Positions 62,260-64,000 of a stretch of 64,000 bases of DNA are shown here, in pieces. This DNA comes from Akkermansiaceae bacterium (lineage in GTDB: Bacteria; Verrucomicrobiota; Verrucomicrobiia; Verrucomicrobiales; Akkermansiaceae), in NCBI GenBank assembly GCA_019634595.1, contig JAHCBC010000002.1, positions 868,001-932,000 on the forward strand, written 5' to 3'. The stretch's first letter is position 1, and every line of letters starts with the position of its first letter. The translations under genes were made by a program, and so were the position numbers. Under the pieces are notes generated by a model. The model did not search any database, was not told the DNA's origin, and saw only the letters and a list, made by a program, of their open reading frames with translations.

Positions 62260-62300
62260 GTAATTTAAGAAAAATTAAGGAGTCAAATTAGGACACTACC
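62260..62300 (-). repeat. Right terminal inverted repeat
   Basis: 41 nt, the inverted copy of 58229-58269 with one mismatch; immediately followed by the second target-site copy. Confidence 0.92.
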
Positions 62301-62308
62301 GAAGTCCG
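62301..62308 (+). repeat. Target-site duplication, right copy
   Basis: GAAGTCCG, identical to 58221-58228; it continues into CGCTCC to complete the interrupted palindrome. Confidence 0.85.
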
Positions 62309-62318
62309 CGCTCCAGCA

Positions 62319-63137
62319 TCACGAAACACGGCAGAACTCCAGCCACCGGTCGTGGGCATCGTAACCGGGGGTCTCGATCACCAGTTCCGGAACGCCCAGC
62401 GAGTTATAGACGCGCAGCACCGTCATCGGCTCCGCATCGATTTCCTTGCGGTGGAGCATGAGGGAGTGGCACAGACCGGGATCGATCTCCACCATGCTGG
62501 CGCAGTCGTCACCGGTGATGGTGATGTGCCCTTTGTTCAGCACCAGGTCCGCCGGAGTCAGGCTCAATGCGAAATGAAAGGAGGGGGAGTGGAGCCGGCA
62601 GTGGAGTTGGTGCCTCTGGCTGACACTGTGGGCCAGGATGCGTGCCAGCGGACTGTTGCCGGGGTCCTTGCGGCGGGCCTCCGCCGCACCCGCACAGCAT
62701 GAGCATGCGGTGGGGCGGATCAGGTGGGATGCCCGCCAGTCATGGTATTGGCCGGAGGTGAGCGGCTGGGACGGATGGTGGTCCAGCGTGCGCCGGAAGG
62801 CCTCCAGGTCGCTGAGGGAAGGGATCGCGGCGAAGGAAACCGAGCGTGGCTCCCCGTGCGTGGCGATTTCCAGTGCCAGCGAAGGCCGGGCGTGGTGGTC
62901 GATCGCCACGCAGTGGAGGTGCTGCATCGCGTCAAGCGAGAGATTCATTCCCTGCTCGGGAAAAGAAAACCATCGGTCGTCACTTTGGAACGAGTCGGAC
63001 AGGGAGGTGACCACCGCCATTTCCGCCATCCAGTTGCGGGCATGGAGATAGAGCGGAGTGGTGTTGCTGAGTCCGGAGAGGACGGTGGCCGGGGCCTCCT
63101 CGATGCGGCGGTAGCGGTGGGAAGTGAGGGAATTCAT
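62319..63137 (-). CDS. HmuS/ChuS-like haem-utilisation protein, tentative
   Basis: 272 residues from the ATG at 63137. The stretch MNLSLDAMQHLHCVAID, RPSLALEIATHGEPRSVSFA and SDLEAFRRTLDHHPSQPL, and the C-terminal MTVLRVYNSLGVPELVIETP, GYDAHDRWLEFC, resemble the two repeated halves of hemin-degrading factor HmuS. A CSCCAG cysteine cluster sits between them. The resemblance is by eye only. It is 17 nt downstream of a related-looking gene on the same strand. Confidence 0.5.
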   Translation of the reverse strand: MNSLTSHRYRRIEEAPATVLSGLSNTTPLYLHARNWMAEMAVVTSLSDSFQSDDRWFSFPEQGMNLSLDAMQHLHCVAIDHHARPSLALEIATHGEPRSVSFAAIPSLSDLEAFRRTLDHHPSQPLTSGQYHDWRASHLIRPTACSCCAGAAEARRKDPGNSPLARILAHSVSQRHQLHCRLHSPSFHFALSLTPADLVLNKGHITITGDDCASMVEIDPGLCHSLMLHRKEIDAEPMTVLRVYNSLGVPELVIETPGYDAHDRWLEFCRVS

Positions 63138-63154
63138 GGACGAGAGGGACTTTT

Positions 63155-63883
63155 TCAGGTGGTGTGGCAAAGGCGGAGGCAATGGGCTCCTGCCGGTGCA
63201 AGCCGGAACTCGGCGGCATTCACATCCGCATAGACGATGTGGCTCCTGCTGCGGTCGGCGATACGGAGGACGGACCCTTCGACATCCACGAAGGACGGGC
63301 TGAAGCAGACCTCGCTGCGTTGCGTGGTCGTGCGGATCTCCACCTCCAGCAGGCGGCAGGCCTGGAGCGCGCCGCTTGTTTCATGGACCATGGAGTCCGG
63401 GCAGCAGGGTGAGGGTTGCTTGCATTGTTCCCATTCATCCAGCCACGCACCCGCTCCCAGCCGGTGGCTTTCCAGGCAATCCAGCGCCACGCCGCCAAAA
63501 CGCGCCAGCATGTCCCGCACCGCGGGGGAGTTCCAGTCATGGCCGTCCAGACGGACCGTGAACTCGATGGGTTTGCCCGGAGGACCCATCGCGAAAAGAG
63601 GGCATTGGTCCGGGAATTCCCTCAGCAGGTAGGCATGCTGTGGGGGCGCTAGGTCCGTCTCCAGCCCGCTGATGGCGTCGTGAAGGATGCTCCAGTCATG
63701 GGAACTGCTGCGGATGTGCAGGCCGAAGCGGGTGGCCTTCGCCAGGCTGAGGCCGGGGCGGCGCAGGATGAGCGTGCCTTTCCCCAGGGAGCAGAGGTGG
63801 TTCAGCAGCTCGTCCACCGGGCTGTGGAGACGGTAGGCGCAACTGCACGGCGCGGCGGGGCTTGTCTTCCATGAGCAGAACAT
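63155..63883 (-). CDS. Unknown protein upstream of the HmuS-like gene
   Basis: 242 residues, start MFCSWKTSPAAPCSCAYRLH. Histidine, cysteine and tryptophan residues are frequent (HDWSILHDAISGLETDL; EWEQCKQPSPCCPDSM). The length and ordering suggest a companion of the 62319 gene, perhaps a second part of a haem-handling unit, but no motif is decisive. The two genes are almost certainly co-transcribed. Confidence 0.6.
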   Translation of the reverse strand: MFCSWKTSPAAPCSCAYRLHSPVDELLNHLCSLGKGTLILRRPGLSLAKATRFGLHIRSSSHDWSILHDAISGLETDLAPPQHAYLLREFPDQCPLFAMGPPGKPIEFTVRLDGHDWNSPAVRDMLARFGGVALDCLESHRLGAGAWLDEWEQCKQPSPCCPDSMVHETSGALQACRLLEVEIRTTTQRSEVCFSPSFVDVEGSVLRIADRSRSHIVYADVNAAEFRLAPAGAHCLRLCHTT

Positions 63884-63951
63884 GCCGCCATCCTACCCCT
63901 CCGGCTGCCGGCGCGCTCGCGGGGGATTGTTCCAGATGAGCGGAATCTTGC

Positions 63952-64000
63952 TCAATTTCCGGCGGCGGGAGTCATCACCACCGGCAGGATCAGGCCTTTC
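63952..64000 (-). CDS. 3' end of a further gene, partial
   Basis: Reading the minus strand from the window edge gives KGLILPVVMTPAAGN and a TGA at 63954-63952. The composition looks like a protein C-terminus and it lies 68 nt upstream of the gene at 63883, so it may start the same operon. Too short to identify. Confidence 0.35.
   Translation of the reverse strand, partial: KGLILPVVMTPAAGN

Larger units (their letters stand above)
58229..62300 (+). mobile_element. IS1-type cargo transposon, 4,072 bp, complete
   Basis: Ends 58229-58269 and 62260-62300 are 41-bp inverted repeats with one mismatch, starting GGTAGTGTCCTAATTTGACT. Both are bordered by the 8-bp duplication GAAGTCCG, within the size range known for the IS1 family. 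It encodes one IS1-type DDE transposase plus about eleven short genes on both strands. Typical IS1 elements are about 0.7-1.2 kb, so most of this element is cargo. Removing it with one duplication restores a REP-like palindrome, proving the boundaries. No internal copy of the ends was noticed. Confidence 0.92.

Noticed and set aside
58229..62300. Interpretation as two separate IS elements forming a composite transposon
   Set aside because: Only one transposase and only one pair of terminal repeats were found; no internal IS ends are visible.

Overview
The window reads as a chromosome segment of a high-GC member of the Verrucomicrobiota, probably Verrucomicrobiaceae and Luteolibacter-like. The support is the combination of paired DUF1549/DUF1553 and DUF1501 proteins, PEP-CTERM proteins, very long autotransporter-associated beta-strand repeat proteins, secreted proteins ending in TSP3-like DxDxDG repeats, and a YebC variant with an MGRxFE-type start. 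This taxonomic call is inference from gene content. No rRNA, tRNA or CRISPR array was found.

Layout. 1-7427: a partial DUF1553 gene and its DUF1501 partner, a secreted SHD1/C39-like protein, a coiled-coil membrane protein and rimO. 7437-13454: a DUF1275 membrane protein and a giant beta-repeat surface protein. 13531-17212: an accessory stretch on the minus strand with small proteins, DUF1643, an RNase H-like protein and two orphan genes, one clearly AT-rich. 17371-19989: rpsO-pnp. 20544-25838: a three-gene secreted-protein operon, a thioredoxin-like ferredoxin and a LamG/BNR surface protein. 26151-33619: yebC, a PlsC-type acyltransferase, an LLM oxidoreductase, homoserine dehydrogenase, an endonuclease/phosphatase, a histone-H1-like DUF2934 protein and an OmpA protein. 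33693-46437: a large tandem-repeat surface protein, smpB-rpoZ, DUF3147, a lysozyme-like lipoprotein, a Dabb protein, mutS, a PEP-CTERM protein, glyQS, tag, a toxin-antitoxin pair, and DUF485 with actP following to 48031. 48134-58088: a beta-repeat PEP-CTERM protein, a fused exonuclease/ATP-dependent DNA ligase, an entericidin-like lipoprotein, and an ABC exporter operon (ATPase, permease, HlyD adaptor). 62319-64000: two linked genes, one with HmuS-like sequence, and the end of a further gene.

The most interesting item is 58229-62300. It is a complete 4,072-bp mobile element bounded by 41-bp terminal inverted repeats (one mismatch) and an exact 8-bp target duplication. It encodes an IS1-type DDE transposase and about eleven small passenger genes. 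The passengers include an XRE regulator next to a perfect 20-bp palindrome, a divergent small-protein operon with ATGA couplings, a zinc-finger-like miniprotein, an RHH-like protein and a Cas2/SinR-like protein. The element has split one palindrome of a pair of REP-like repeats, and the repeat can be rebuilt by removing it.

A second theme is intergenic repeats. A MITE-like family with inverted arms sits exactly between two convergent gene pairs (25846-26143 and 29210-29412), with a single arm at 15053-15117; one copy has supplied the last codons and stop of the LLM oxidoreductase. A different REP-like palindrome family (19997-20019; 58095-58228) shows compensatory stem changes between copies.
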